Assembly: GCF_002177135.1 (NCBI RefSeq)
Contig: NZ_MWPH01000003.1
Span: 496,001-560,000, forward strand
DNA from: Natronolimnobius baerhuensis
GTDB lineage: Archaea > Halobacteriota > Halobacteria > Halobacteriales > Natrialbaceae
Reading direction: 5' to 3'
DNA: 64,000 nucleotides
Positions 7,678 to 16,471 of the stretch are shown piece after piece (position 1 is the stretch's first letter; the number at the start of each line of letters is the position of its first letter). The position numbers and the translations under genes are program-made. The notes beneath the pieces were generated by a model. It had not been told where the DNA came from, searched no databases, and saw only the letters and a program-made list of their open reading frames with translations.

Positions 7678-8337
7678 ATGGACTCCGCCGCGTTGCTGGA
7701 TTTGTTGGGAAACGAAAATCGAAGACGCATCCTTCGGTTACTCGCCCGCAAACCCTGTTACGTCACGGAAATCTCGGACTACCTCGGTGTGAGTCCCAAA
7801 GCAGTCATCGAACACCTTCGAAAACTCGAGGAAGCGGGCTTAATCGAAAGCCGCGTCGATGACCAGCGCCGGAAGTACTTTCATATCGCCCGGAACGTCC
7901 GCCTCGAGGTGAACGTCTCGCCGTATGGCTTTGCGAGCAAGAGCGCCTATCCGGCCAGTAACAGTTTCGACATCACGTCCTGTCGGCACCTCTCGCTTGA
8001 TATTTCTTGGGACGAAGCCGACGAACTTGATGACCTCCTGCGAGCACTCGAGGATCTGGAGCGACTCGAGAACGAACTCTCACTCGCCCAGCGGTGGGTC
8101 CAGGGTAGACTCTGTGACGTGCTCGATGACATTTCGGAGACGGTCGGTACCAATCCCGAGAGCCGAATTTATGCCGACCTGTTGGCCTGTATTCGCACAG
8201 AGCCGCGTGCCGTCGGCGAACTCAGTCGAGAAATCGATGCCCCGCGTGAGGTCGTCGCAGAACTGCTCGAGGTGATGGCTGATGAGGGAGTCGTCCAGCG
8301 GACCGAACGCGGCTGGGAACTGACGGCGACGGTCTGA
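7678..8337 (+). CDS. ArsR-like winged-helix transcriptional regulator
   Basis: This 219-residue protein has a winged HTH at 1-60 (LLDLLGNENRRRILRLLARKPCYVTEISDYLGVSPKAVIEHLRKLEEAGLI, in ArsR/HTH_20 style). A central region of about 60 residues contains two Cys/His positions (SFDITSCRHLSLD), then comes a helical segment. A second winged-helix-like domain follows at about 160-219 (LLACIRTEPRAVGELSREIDAPREVVAELLEVMADEGVV). It begins 86 bases after the secreted-protein gene on the same strand and may control it, but no operator is evident. The ligand is unknown. Confidence 0.85.
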   Translation: MDSAALLDLLGNENRRRILRLLARKPCYVTEISDYLGVSPKAVIEHLRKLEEAGLIESRVDDQRRKYFHIARNVRLEVNVSPYGFASKSAYPASNSFDITSCRHLSLDISWDEADELDDLLRALEDLERLENELSLAQRWVQGRLCDVLDDISETVGTNPESRIYADLLACIRTEPRAVGELSREIDAPREVVAELLEVMADEGVVQRTERGWELTATV

Positions 8338-8342
8338 TTTTG

Positions 8343-9011
8343 TTATTCGATATCGCGGGCCAACCCATCGCGCAGGTCACGTCCGAAGTAGTAGCCGAGG
8401 ACGCTCGAGACCAGTCCAATCGCTGCGCCAATGAAGAAGACAGTTGTTCCCGACCCCGTCATGACGAACATCGCGTAGTCGCTGAATGCACCGAGGACAC
8501 CGACCAGCAGTCCCGCTGACGTCATCTCGAGATAGCGCCGTTTCGAGGTCACGAGTCCGACGAGGAAGGCAACGGCGAACATCCCGAGTAGTTGGCCGAT
8601 GGTGCTCAGAAGTGGGACCGCGCCGCCGGCGAACATCCCGACGCCGAGTACGAGGGCAGCGGCGAGAAACGCCTTCGGCGAGAAGTACTCGCTGGGAGAG
8701 ACCGATCTCGAGCGGCCGGATCCAAGGCCAAATCCGAGACTGGGAAGTCGTGAACGAAGCCCGCCACCCGACTCGCTCGGGTCACTGGCTGTGTCGGCAT
8801 CCGGAGTAGCCGGCTCCGAATCACCCAGCCACGACTCAGCGTCGATATCGGACGCTGACTCAGCGCTCGGCTCCGTCCCTGCCTCCGCGTCGGCTGGTGG
8901 CGACTCTGTCCCGGTTCCAGACTCCTCGAGCAGTTGCTCCGTCTCCTCGAGTAAGTCGTCGGTCGAACGGGCGTCCCGGGATTCGGTCACCTCGTCGGCG
9001 CGGTCGCTCAT
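8343..9011 (-). CDS. Membrane protein with acidic N-terminal domain, unknown function
   Basis: The first 115 of its 222 residues are acidic and Ser/Pro-rich (probably cytoplasmic and disordered). Four hydrophobic segments follow: LAAALVLGVGMFAGGAVPLL, QLLGMFAVAFLVGLV, AGLLVGVLGAFSDYAMFVM and VFFIGAAIGLVSSVLGYYF. A short charged tail ends the protein. It is convergent with the HTH gene, with 5 bases between stop codons. No catalytic or transport motif is visible. Confidence 0.75.
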   Translation of the reverse strand: MSDRADEVTESRDARSTDDLLEETEQLLEESGTGTESPPADAEAGTEPSAESASDIDAESWLGDSEPATPDADTASDPSESGGGLRSRLPSLGFGLGSGRSRSVSPSEYFSPKAFLAAALVLGVGMFAGGAVPLLSTIGQLLGMFAVAFLVGLVTSKRRYLEMTSAGLLVGVLGAFSDYAMFVMTGSGTTVFFIGAAIGLVSSVLGYYFGRDLRDGLARDIE

Positions 9012-9134
9012 GTCTCAACGCAGGGTGGCCGGGACCATGGACCTTTCCCTGTTAGTTCGCTATCACGTTTCGGGCCGCTCGTGGCGGAGACTCACAGCAC
9101 CAGTCCGGCGAATTTGGGGCCGTGACAATGCTTT

Positions 9135-9359
9135 ATGACCGACGGGCTGGTAGGGCCGGGAGTGAACGTCGAACTGGTCGCCTTCGGCGCGCTCGCACTC
9201 GCCGGAGCGATTGTACTGCTCTCGGCCGCACGTCACCTCTACCCGAAACTGGGGATTGCCGAGGAGGCCCTCGAGACGGCCGAACTGTTGACGGCACTGA
9301 TCATCGCCGTTCTCGTTCTGACCGGCACCGGACTCATTCTCGTCGGCTTCGCTGGCTGA
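9135..9359 (+). CDS. Small two-helix membrane protein
   Basis: This 74-residue protein has two predicted membrane helices (VELVAFGALALAGAIVLLSAA and LLTALIIAVLVLTGTGLILVGFAG) joined by a short charged loop. It starts 52 bases before gatD on the same strand, so co-transcription is possible. Coding quality in haloarchaeal terms is good (acidic loop, GC-rich third positions). Function is unknown. Confidence 0.6.
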   Translation: MTDGLVGPGVNVELVAFGALALAGAIVLLSAARHLYPKLGIAEEALETAELLTALIIAVLVLTGTGLILVGFAG

Positions 9360-9411
9360 TCGACGTCGCCGAAAGCGTGCCTTCAAGTCTGCCCGCGCGC
9401 AACACTGGCGC

Positions 9412-10665
9412 ATGAATCCAGGCGATCACGTTCGCGTCGACCGCGCGGATCGCACGTACGAAGGCGTCTTGCTCCCCTCGAGCACCGACGACCACCTCGT
9501 CGTCAAACTCGAGGGCGGATACAACGTTGGCATCGACCGCGCCGACGCAGCCGTCGAAGTCCTCGAGTCAGACGTTTACGAAATCGATGGCGCGGACTCG
9601 GTAGGCGAGGATGGCAAAGCCTCCGAGATCGAGTTCGACGACGACCTGCCGACGATTTCGCTTATTTCGACCGGCGGCACCATCGCCTCGACGGTCGACT
9701 ACCGCACGGGCGCGGTGACAGCACAGTTCGACGCCGAAGACGTGCTTCGAGCCGTTCCCGACCTGGCGGGTCGCGCGAACTACCGCGGGCGCGTCGTCGC
9801 GAACATCCTTTCCGAAAACATGGAGCCGCCGCTCTGGCAGGACCTCGCACAGGCCGTCCACGAGGAGATCGACAATGGCGCTGACGGCGTCGTCGTCATG
9901 CACGGCACCGACACGATGCAGTACTCCGCCGCGGCGCTTTCGTTCATGCTCGAGACACCGGTTCCAATCGTCTTTACGGGCTCCCAGCGCTCGGCCGACC
10001 GGCCGTCCTCGGACAACGTGATGAACGCCGTCTCGGCCGTCGAGGCCGCACAGAGCGACTGCGCCGAGGTGCTCGTCTGCATGCACGGCTCCGAAAGCGA
10101 CGACAGCTGTGCGCTCCACCGGGGCACCCGCGTCCGCAAGAACCACACGTCACGGCGCGACGCGTTCGAAACCGTCGGCGCGGAGCCGCTCGGAACGGTG
10201 GACTACGACTCCGAAACCGTCGAGTTTCGTCGCGACTACCACGAACGCGGCGAGACGGACCTCGCACTCGAGGACACCCTCGAGAGCGACGTGGAACTGC
10301 TCAAGTTCACGCCCGGCATGGACCCCGCCTTCCTCGACGTCGTCGAGGGCAGCGAGGGCCTGATCATCGAGGGCACCGGGCTCGGCCACGTCCACACCGA
10401 CCTCATCCCGCGCATCGAGGAGCTGATCGAGAACGGTACGACCACTGTCATGACGAGTCAATGTCTCTCCGGCCGGGTCTGTGACCGGGTCTACGACACG
10501 GGTCGGGACCTGCTCGAGGCGGGCGTTCTCGAGGCCGGTGACACCCTTCCCGGAACTGCGAAAGTCAAACTCATGTGGGCGCTCGCAAACAGCGAACACG
10601 TCGAGGAAGCCATGGGAACCTCGCTGGCGGGCGAACTGCAGGAACGGTCCGTCCCCTGGGAATAG
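9412..10665 (+). CDS. gatD: Glutamyl-tRNA(Gln) amidotransferase subunit D
   Basis: This 417-residue protein has an N-terminal SH3-like domain specific to GatD (1-75). A type-I L-asparaginase domain follows, with the first catalytic threonine in STGGTIAS (residues 86-93) and the second Thr-Asp in HGTDTM (164-169). GatD supplies ammonia from glutamine to GatE, which converts Glu-tRNA(Gln) to Gln-tRNA(Gln), the archaeal route. gatE is not in this window. The extra N-terminal domain and the length separate it from plain asparaginases. A TATA-like TTCAAGT lies about 27 bases before the ATG. Confidence 0.95.
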   Translation: MNPGDHVRVDRADRTYEGVLLPSSTDDHLVVKLEGGYNVGIDRADAAVEVLESDVYEIDGADSVGEDGKASEIEFDDDLPTISLISTGGTIASTVDYRTGAVTAQFDAEDVLRAVPDLAGRANYRGRVVANILSENMEPPLWQDLAQAVHEEIDNGADGVVVMHGTDTMQYSAAALSFMLETPVPIVFTGSQRSADRPSSDNVMNAVSAVEAAQSDCAEVLVCMHGSESDDSCALHRGTRVRKNHTSRRDAFETVGAEPLGTVDYDSETVEFRRDYHERGETDLALEDTLESDVELLKFTPGMDPAFLDVVEGSEGLIIEGTGLGHVHTDLIPRIEELIENGTTTVMTSQCLSGRVCDRVYDTGRDLLEAGVLEAGDTLPGTAKVKLMWALANSEHVEEAMGTSLAGELQERSVPWE

Positions 10666-10758
10666 GCTTCAGTGCCATCGCGCCGACGTTGTGTACCGAC
10701 TGTTGAGTACGTTCGACACACCTGACAACCGAGATCTGGTTCACTCCACTCGATCCAT

Positions 10759-11667
10759 ATGCATATCCGCAGAGCGACACCCGACGACTACGACGCCGTC
10801 TGCGAACTGACGAGCGACATCTGGACGGACCGCGGCGGTGACTACCTCCCCGACATCTACCACGACTGGCTCGAGGACGAACCCGGACAGGGCAAGAAAA
10901 CCTTCCTCGCGGAAATCGACGGCGACCTCGCGGGAATCGTCCAGGCCATCATGCTCTCGCCCGACGAAGCTTGGTTCCAGAGCCTGCGCGTCTCGTCGGA
11001 CTACCGCCGACAGGGTGTCAGCCAGCGCCTTAACGAGGAACTGTTCGCGTGGGCGCGCGAACAGGGCGCGACGGTCGGGCGCGCGATGATCTTCTCGTGG
11101 AACACGGCCTCCTTTGCCGCCTCGCGCTCGAGTGGCTTCGACCCGCTCACGGAGTTTCGATTCGCCCACGTCGAGCCCGACGCCGACGCCGCGGTGCCGG
11201 ACTCGCGGTCGATCAGCTACGACCCCGCAGCCGCGTGGCGCTACTGGACCCACAGCGACGTCCGTACGGAACTCGCGGGGCTGGCGCTCGACTCTGACGA
11301 ATCCTGGGCGCTCTCCGAACTCACGCAGGCCGATCTCGAGCGGTTCGCCAACGAGACAACTGTCTTCGCGGTCGAAGGCGACGACGGGCTTGCAGGAATG
11401 AGCTATCGCGTCCGGACGTTCGACCGCGAGGACGACGACGGCGACCGCGTCCGCTGGGCCGAGTACGGCGTCGGTGCCTGGGACGATGTTGACTCCGCTC
11501 GCGCCCTGTTTGGGGCGATTGCCCGCGATGCTGCTGCGCTCGAGGCGGATCGAACGCGCGTACTACTCCCCGAGACGGCACGGTACGTCACTGACTCGGC
11601 TTATGCGGGTGGGCGAGTCGCTGACGAGCCGGATTTCGTGCTCGGGGTCGATCTGACGAACCGCTAA
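10759..11667 (+). CDS. GNAT-family N-acetyltransferase
   Basis: This 302-residue protein has a GNAT domain in residues 1-145. It begins with the usual MHIRRATPDDYDAV strand, and the acetyl-CoA motif A is RVSSDYRRQGVSQRLNEEL (R/Q-x-x-G-x-A-like loop RRQGVS). The C-terminal half (about 150-302) resembles a second, degenerate GNAT-like domain with no clear CoA loop. The substrate cannot be predicted. It lies 93 bases after gatD and its stop abuts the stop of the convergent ubiquitin-like gene. Confidence 0.85.
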   Translation: MHIRRATPDDYDAVCELTSDIWTDRGGDYLPDIYHDWLEDEPGQGKKTFLAEIDGDLAGIVQAIMLSPDEAWFQSLRVSSDYRRQGVSQRLNEELFAWAREQGATVGRAMIFSWNTASFAASRSSGFDPLTEFRFAHVEPDADAAVPDSRSISYDPAAAWRYWTHSDVRTELAGLALDSDESWALSELTQADLERFANETTVFAVEGDDGLAGMSYRVRTFDREDDDGDRVRWAEYGVGAWDDVDSARALFGAIARDAAALEADRTRVLLPETARYVTDSAYAGGRVADEPDFVLGVDLTNR

Positions 11668-11970
11668 TCAGCGCCGTTCAACCGAACCGCCACTAACCGG
11701 CGGAAACAGCGCGAGTTCGTCTCCGTCCTCGAGTTCCGTCTCGAGGCCGTCTTCTTCGACCAGTACGTTCGTTCCGTTTCGCAAGACGTTGATCTGGGTT
11801 CGCAGCTCTTCGCCGTCTTCCTCGAGGACACGCTCTGCGAGTGCCGGGCGATCCGCGAGCAGTTCCTCGAGGGCGTCGCCGACGGTGTCGCCGGCGCTGG
11901 CGTCGACGCGAACGTGTTTCTCGCCGGCGCGTTCGGCGAGATCGGCGAACAGTTTCCACTCGGTAGGCAT
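11668..11970 (-). CDS. Ubiquitin-like SAMP/MoaD-family protein with residues after Gly-Gly
   Basis: This 100-residue beta-grasp protein (MPTEWKLFADLAERAGEK...) has the MoaD/SAMP ending ELEDGDELALFPPVSGG. In MoaD and the Haloferax SAMPs the Gly-Gly is the extreme C-terminus and is adenylated by an E1-like enzyme (UbaA), for sulfur transfer or protein conjugation. Here five codons follow (SVERR) before TGA 11668-11670, so the Gly-Gly is masked unless trimmed. ATG 11970 is the only start giving a family-length protein. It is divergent from the K+ channel gene. A homologue with a different tail lies at 54090-54383. Confidence 0.85.
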   Translation of the reverse strand: MPTEWKLFADLAERAGEKHVRVDASAGDTVGDALEELLADRPALAERVLEEDGEELRTQINVLRNGTNVLVEEDGLETELEDGDELALFPPVSGGSVERR

Positions 11971-12055
11971 AGGTGGCGGTATCGGTGCCGAGGGCAAGTA
12001 GCTACCGTTTGCCACGTCTGGCGTGCGAACCAGGATGACGCCGCCGAAGTCGGAG

Positions 12056-12066
12056 GCGTTTAATCC
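12056..12066 (+). promoter_or_regulatory. TATA-like box before the K+ channel gene
   Basis: GCGTTTAATCC is centred about 27 bases before ATG 12088, the spacing expected for a leaderless haloarchaeal transcript. Confidence 0.4.
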
Positions 12067-12087
12067 GTCGACGGCTGCAAGGGGAGT

Positions 12088-13272
12088 ATGGTCGGCGAGG
12101 CAATCTTCGAGCGGTTGCCAGACAACTGGAAGCGACTGGTGACCGTCCGCGTCGCGATTGCGCTCGCGTTGCTCGTTGCGCTGTTGTCGGTCGTCACGGG
12201 CGTCCTCAACATCAGCCAAGAGGCTGCCGATTTCGGGCCACTCGCTGGTTCCGTTCCCGACTCCGTTCAGCAGGCGGTCGGCTTTACGGGCGCGCTGACC
12301 GGCTTTCTGATGGTCGCCAGCGCACTCGCCTTGCGCCGCGGGCTGCGGGCCGGCTGGTGGGCAACGCTGATCCTGTTGCCGGTGACGGCGATCCAGGGAC
12401 TCCTCCAACTCAACCGGTACTCGCTCCCGCTGATCGCACTCTCGCTGCTCTCGATTCCGTTCTTGCTGTTCACCCGCAACCGATTCGATCAGGAACTCTC
12501 ACTGTCGACGACCCAACTCGCGGCCGGCGGCGCGCTCGTCGGCGTCCAGGCCTACGGCACCTTCGGCGCGTACGCCTTGCGCGAAGATTTTGACGGCATC
12601 GAGAACGTGCTCGACGCCTTTTACTTTACGTTGATCACCTCGAGTACGGTGGGCTACGGCGATATCGGCCCGACGAGTCCAGAGGCAATCTTGTTCACGA
12701 TGTCCGTCGTGGTCCTCGGCGTGGCGAGTTTCGGTATCGCCATCGGGGCGCTCGTCGGCCCCGCGATTCAGGCACGCATTACGAAGACACTCGGAAAAAT
12801 GACCGATTCAGAACTCGAACTCCTCGACAATCACGTCATGGTCCTCGGCTACGGGGACCTGACCGAACCGATAGTCACCGAACTCCACACCGCGGATACC
12901 CAGTTCGTCGTTGTCACGGACGACGATTCGGCGGCGGACGAACTGTCGGATCGTGATATCCGTGTTCTCACCGCTGATCCGAGCAACGAAGCGCCCCTCA
13001 AGCGCGCGAAAATCGAGAACGCGCGGGCCGTCCTCGTCGCCACGGACAACGACGCCGAAGACGCCCTCGCCGTCTTGACCGCCCGGCAACTCCGGCCGGA
13101 TATCCGCATCGTCACCGCCGCAACTGACCGCCAGAACACGCGCAAACTCGAGCGCGCAGGCGCTGACGACGTCATCAGTCTCGCGGAACTGGGCGGGCAC
13201 CTGCTCGTGCGCTCTGCGCTCGGGTCGGACGAGTCGCCCGTGGTGTCACAGTTACTCGGCGAAGATGAGTGA
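12088..13272 (+). CDS. Potassium channel with RCK (TrkA-N) domain
   Basis: The N-terminal half of this 394-residue protein has several membrane helices (20-45, 65-85, 90-130, 140-165). A pore loop with the K+ selectivity filter TVGYGD sits at 187-192, and the inner helix after it is SVVVLGVASFGIAIGALVG. From about 248 a cytosolic RCK/TrkA-N Rossmann domain follows (HVMVLGYGDLTEPIV, VVVTDDDS, ARAVLVATDNDAEDAL). Its nucleotide-binding loop is GYGDLTE rather than the classical GxGxxG. It should be a gated K+ channel, relevant to the high cytosolic KCl of haloarchaea. It is convergent with deoC, with no space between stops. Confidence 0.9.
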   Translation: MVGEAIFERLPDNWKRLVTVRVAIALALLVALLSVVTGVLNISQEAADFGPLAGSVPDSVQQAVGFTGALTGFLMVASALALRRGLRAGWWATLILLPVTAIQGLLQLNRYSLPLIALSLLSIPFLLFTRNRFDQELSLSTTQLAAGGALVGVQAYGTFGAYALREDFDGIENVLDAFYFTLITSSTVGYGDIGPTSPEAILFTMSVVVLGVASFGIAIGALVGPAIQARITKTLGKMTDSELELLDNHVMVLGYGDLTEPIVTELHTADTQFVVVTDDDSAADELSDRDIRVLTADPSNEAPLKRAKIENARAVLVATDNDAEDALAVLTARQLRPDIRIVTAATDRQNTRKLERAGADDVISLAELGGHLLVRSALGSDESPVVSQLLGEDE

Positions 13273-13908
13273 CTACTCCGGTGCGCCCTCGAGAATCGCG
13301 ACTCCGCTTGAGGCCCCAATTCGTTCGGCTCCGGCCTCGAGCATGGCGAGTGCGTCGTCGTAGCTGCCAATCCCGCCGCTTGCTTTGACTGGTAGATACT
13401 CGCTCATCAGTTCGACGTCCGCGAGCGTTGCGCCCCCATCCGCAAAGCCGGTCGAGGTTTTCACCATCGCCGCGTCAGCGTCGACAGCGGCCTCGCAGGC
13501 GCGGTGTTTCTCTTCGTCGGTGAGGAGTGCGGTCTCGATGATGACTTTCACGGGAATCGGGACCGCAGCGACGAGTTCGGCGAGTTCGGCCTGGACGGCG
13601 TCGTCGTCGCCGGCTTGCAGTCGCCCGACGTTGATGACCACGTCGAGTTCGTCCGCGCCGGCTTTCCACGCGAGGACGCCCTCACGGCGTTTCACGTCGT
13701 GATCGTTCTGTCCGTGCGGGAAGCCGATTACGGTCGCGAGGGTCACGTCGGGAGTGTATTCAGTTGCCTCCTCGAGTGCGTACGGTGGAATACAGGCGTT
13801 CATCCCGTACTCGTCGGCGGCCTCGAGAACTGTCCGGATGTCTTCGGGTGTCGTTTCCGGCCCGAGCACGGTGTGGTCGATCAGCGGCGCGAGGTCGGTG
13901 CGATCCAT
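13273..13908 (-). CDS. deoC: Deoxyribose-phosphate aldolase
   Basis: This 211-residue class I aldolase carries the Schiff-base lysine K150 in MVKTSTGF, the proton-relay residues D89 (ELDVVINVG) and K175 (VKASGGI), and a phosphate-binding end [10 protein letters not shown]. It cleaves deoxyribose-5-phosphate to glyceraldehyde-3-phosphate and acetaldehyde. ATG 13908 gives the family-typical start [13 protein letters not shown]; the open frame reaches further upstream but that part has no homologous character. The nucleoside phosphorylase and PfkB kinase at 14.9-17.2 kb suggest a role in nucleoside breakdown. Confidence 0.93.
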   Translation of the reverse strand: MDRTDLAPLIDHTVLGPETTPEDIRTVLEAADEYGMNACIPPYALEEATEYTPDVTLATVIGFPHGQNDHDVKRREGVLAWKAGADELDVVINVGRLQAGDDDAVQAELAELVAAVPIPVKVIIETALLTDEEKHRACEAAVDADAAMVKTSTGFADGGATLADVELMSEYLPVKASGGIGSYDDALAMLEAGAERIGASSGVAILEGAPE

Positions 13909-14069
13909 ACCGGACGGACTCGGTGAACGGGCAAAAACCCGCCCGGTTCTCAACGGGGTCACCACTCGAGGGCGAGATCCACTCTGGCAGCCCAGGGTTG
14001 GCGTTCGACAGCCTGCGTTGTGCATCAGTAATCGGAAAGTGTTAGTCAGTGGTCCCAACCAGTAGGAAC

Positions 14070-14891
14070 ATGGTAGTTCCAGAGGGGTTCGTGCTTCCGC
14101 CATGGTATCTCCTCGTTCCGCTGCTCGTTGTACTCGGGGGGGTACTCGCGCTGCTGTGGACACTTGAGCCGCCGGTGACCGACCGGACGGTAATCGCGTT
14201 CGCGCCATGGATGATGTTTGGGTCGACGTTACACGTCTTGCACCGTCTCGAGGCCTATCCGGATAGTATCGAGGTGTTGTTCGCCTCGCCGAGTGTGTAC
14301 TTGCTCACGGCGACTGTCGCCGGGCTGGTCTGGATCGTCGGGATCTTTCTCTACGCCGGCGGGTTGCAATCGTCGATTGAACGTGTCGTTGGAATCGTTG
14401 GTACCGGCTTCTTCGCTGTGTTCGCGATGATTGCGGTGGTAGACGGTTGGGAGGCAGGCACGTTCGAGCCGTTCTTCCCAGTCATCTCCGTCGTCATCGC
14501 TGGTATCGTCACCGCGTTGGCGTGGCTCGCACTTGGCCTGTGGTTTACTGACGTGGCCGCGACAACGAGTCTGACTGGCGTGCTCGTCGTCTTCGGCCAC
14601 GCCTTAGACGGCGTTTCGACAGCAATCGGGTTCGATCTGCTTGGTGCACACGAAGAAGTTCCCGTCTCGCGGCTGATTCTCGAGGCGGGCGAAGCGTTGC
14701 CGACAGCGGAGTACATCGGCGGCGGCTGGCTGTTCGTGCTGGTCAAAGTCGCTCTCGCGGTGGTCATCCTTGGCCTGTTCAAGGAGTACGTCGAGGAGGC
14801 ACCGCGACAGGCTCGGACCATCCTCGCGCTCATCGCAGCGGTCGGATTAGGGCCGGGCGTCCACAACGTCTTGCTGTTCATGGTTGGCTAA
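14070..14891 (+). CDS. DUF63 family membrane protein
   Basis: This protein of about 273 residues has seven or eight predicted membrane helices. It matches archaeal DUF63: an N-terminal [20 protein letters not shown] helix, the [22 protein letters not shown] segment, a polar [17 protein letters not shown] segment within the membrane part, and a C-terminal helix after [15 protein letters not shown]-type residues. ATG 14070 is preferred to the upstream GTG 14049, which would add seven residues. DUF63 function is not established. It lies 33 bases before the PfkB gene on the same strand. Confidence 0.85.
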   Translation: MVVPEGFVLPPWYLLVPLLVVLGGVLALLWTLEPPVTDRTVIAFAPWMMFGSTLHVLHRLEAYPDSIEVLFASPSVYLLTATVAGLVWIVGIFLYAGGLQSSIERVVGIVGTGFFAVFAMIAVVDGWEAGTFEPFFPVISVVIAGIVTALAWLALGLWFTDVAATTSLTGVLVVFGHALDGVSTAIGFDLLGAHEEVPVSRLILEAGEALPTAEYIGGGWLFVLVKVALAVVILGLFKEYVEEAPRQARTILALIAAVGLGPGVHNVLLFMVG

Positions 14892-14923
14892 ACTTTTTGT
14901 GCCAGCCCACGATCATTCGCTGA

Positions 14924-15811
14924 ATGGGTACGGTGCTTACAGCCGGTCACGTCAACTGGGACGTGACACTTCATGTCGACAGATTCCCCGAAGCAGACGG
15001 TGAGGCAGCGATATACGAGCAGCATCGCTCGGGGGGCGGCAGCGCAGCCAACGTCGCGGCCGCACTCGCCGGCCTCGAGGTCGACGTTGGCCTGATCGGG
15101 AGCGTCGGCGACGACGAAAACGGCCTGCTCGCTCGGCGCGATCTCGAGGCGGCAGGCGTCTCACTCGAGGGGCTGCGGGTGGTTGACGGCGCGAATACGG
15201 CGGTGAAATACCTACTCGTCGACGACGACGGTGAGGTCGCTGTCCTCGGAAACGACGGGGTCAACGAGTCCGTGGGTCCGGACGAGATCGACGAGCGCCG
15301 AGTCCGCGACGCGGATCACGTTCATCTGACGAGTCAGCGCCCGGACACTGCGGCGGCGATTGCAACGATGGCGAGCGACGGCGGCGCAACCGTCAGTTTC
15401 GACCCCGGCCGCCGGATCGGTGACCGAGACTACAGCGAGGCGCTATCTGTTGCTGACATTGTCTTCGCGAACGACCGCGAGCGCGCAGCCTTGCTCGAGG
15501 ACGAGTACGCTGGCTCGGCGTTCGATGATCGGATCGTCGTCATCAAACACGGCGCGGACGGTGCTGCCGTGCATACGCCGACCGAGACGTACACGCACGC
15601 GGGCTTCGATATTGAGGCCGTCGACACGGTCGGCTCGGGCGATGCGTTCGCCGCCGGGTTCATCGCTCGACTTGTTGATGGTGCCGATTTCGAGGCTGCC
15701 CTCGAGTATGCAAACGCTTGCGGGGCGTTGACGGCGAGCGAGCAGGGAGCACGAACGGCACCCGACGCCCAGACAGTTGCGCGATTCCTCGGGTTACGCT
15801 CGAATTCGTAA
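14924..15811 (+). CDS. PfkB-family carbohydrate/nucleoside kinase
   Basis: This 295-residue ribokinase-fold protein has the N-terminal glycine pair region SGGGSAANVAAAL (36-48) and the C-terminal anion-hole/ATP motif DTVGSGDAFAAGF (234-246), whose Asp240 is the catalytic base. The family phosphorylates sugars or nucleosides. With the nucleoside phosphorylase downstream and deoC upstream, ribose-1-phosphate or a nucleoside is a plausible substrate, but the sequence alone does not fix it. Confidence 0.88.
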   Translation: MGTVLTAGHVNWDVTLHVDRFPEADGEAAIYEQHRSGGGSAANVAAALAGLEVDVGLIGSVGDDENGLLARRDLEAAGVSLEGLRVVDGANTAVKYLLVDDDGEVAVLGNDGVNESVGPDEIDERRVRDADHVHLTSQRPDTAAAIATMASDGGATVSFDPGRRIGDRDYSEALSVADIVFANDRERAALLEDEYAGSAFDDRIVVIKHGADGAAVHTPTETYTHAGFDIEAVDTVGSGDAFAAGFIARLVDGADFEAALEYANACGALTASEQGARTAPDAQTVARFLGLRSNS

Positions 15812-15979
15812 GCGACGTGTGGACTCGAGTCGCGATGGCTCCCTCTCGAGTTCGTTCGCGAGTGACGAGCGCCGATACGTTGGGTTCGTTCTCACCGGGT
15901 GGTGTCTGACGGTACTTATATGGGCGACGCCGTTGGTCACTCAGATAGACAGTCACGGAGACGTGACGGTGAGTGAGAT

Positions 15980-16279
15980 ATGACGGAACGAAAGATCTGC
16001 GAACCCTACGGTAGCCAGCACGGTCGAACGACGACGTACGACCGGCCAGCGGGGGAGTCGCCAAGTATCGCTGTCGCGACGGCGTTGGCACGATACAATG
16101 ACGAGGACGTCACTGCTGCGAGCACACAATTGTACGATTACGTCGATCCGGAAGCCCTCGATGCGCTGTTCGAACCGACCCGGTCTGGTGTTGATCGCGC
16201 CGTTCACGTTGTCGAATTCGATGTCGACGGCGCGACGGTTTCGGTTACTCCGGACCACGTCGAAATAACGTCACAGTAA
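15980..16279 (+). CDS. HalOD1 output-domain protein
   Basis: This 99-residue protein has the haloarchaeal HalOD1 pattern. It contains SPSIAVATALARYNDEDV, then a segment with YDYVDPEALDALF, then VHVVEFDVDGATVSVTPDHVEI. HalOD1 domains occur alone or fused to receiver and sensor domains and are thought to act as signal outputs. No kinase is adjacent. It stands alone between the PfkB and phosphorylase genes on the same strand. Confidence 0.85.
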   Translation: MTERKICEPYGSQHGRTTTYDRPAGESPSIAVATALARYNDEDVTAASTQLYDYVDPEALDALFEPTRSGVDRAVHVVEFDVDGATVSVTPDHVEITSQ

Positions 16280-16471
16280 CGTCGACATCCCGCCTGCAAG
16301 TGGGGTATCGCAATCACAACGGGGTGGTCCGACACCGGTTCACCCTGTTTCAGTCGGACTGCTGTTTGTGTCCCGCCTCAGTCGGCAGACGTCTCGAGTA
16401 CGGCAGTGCTGACTGAGAGGCGACCATCAAGTCTCGAATCCTTTTTCTCGTCACCAGCGGAACGCGCAGGT

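Noticed and set aside
13909-14208. Upstream extension of deoC
   Set aside because: The DeoC N-terminus is complete at ATG 13908. The extension is not acidic and lies over the DUF63 promoter and 5' end.
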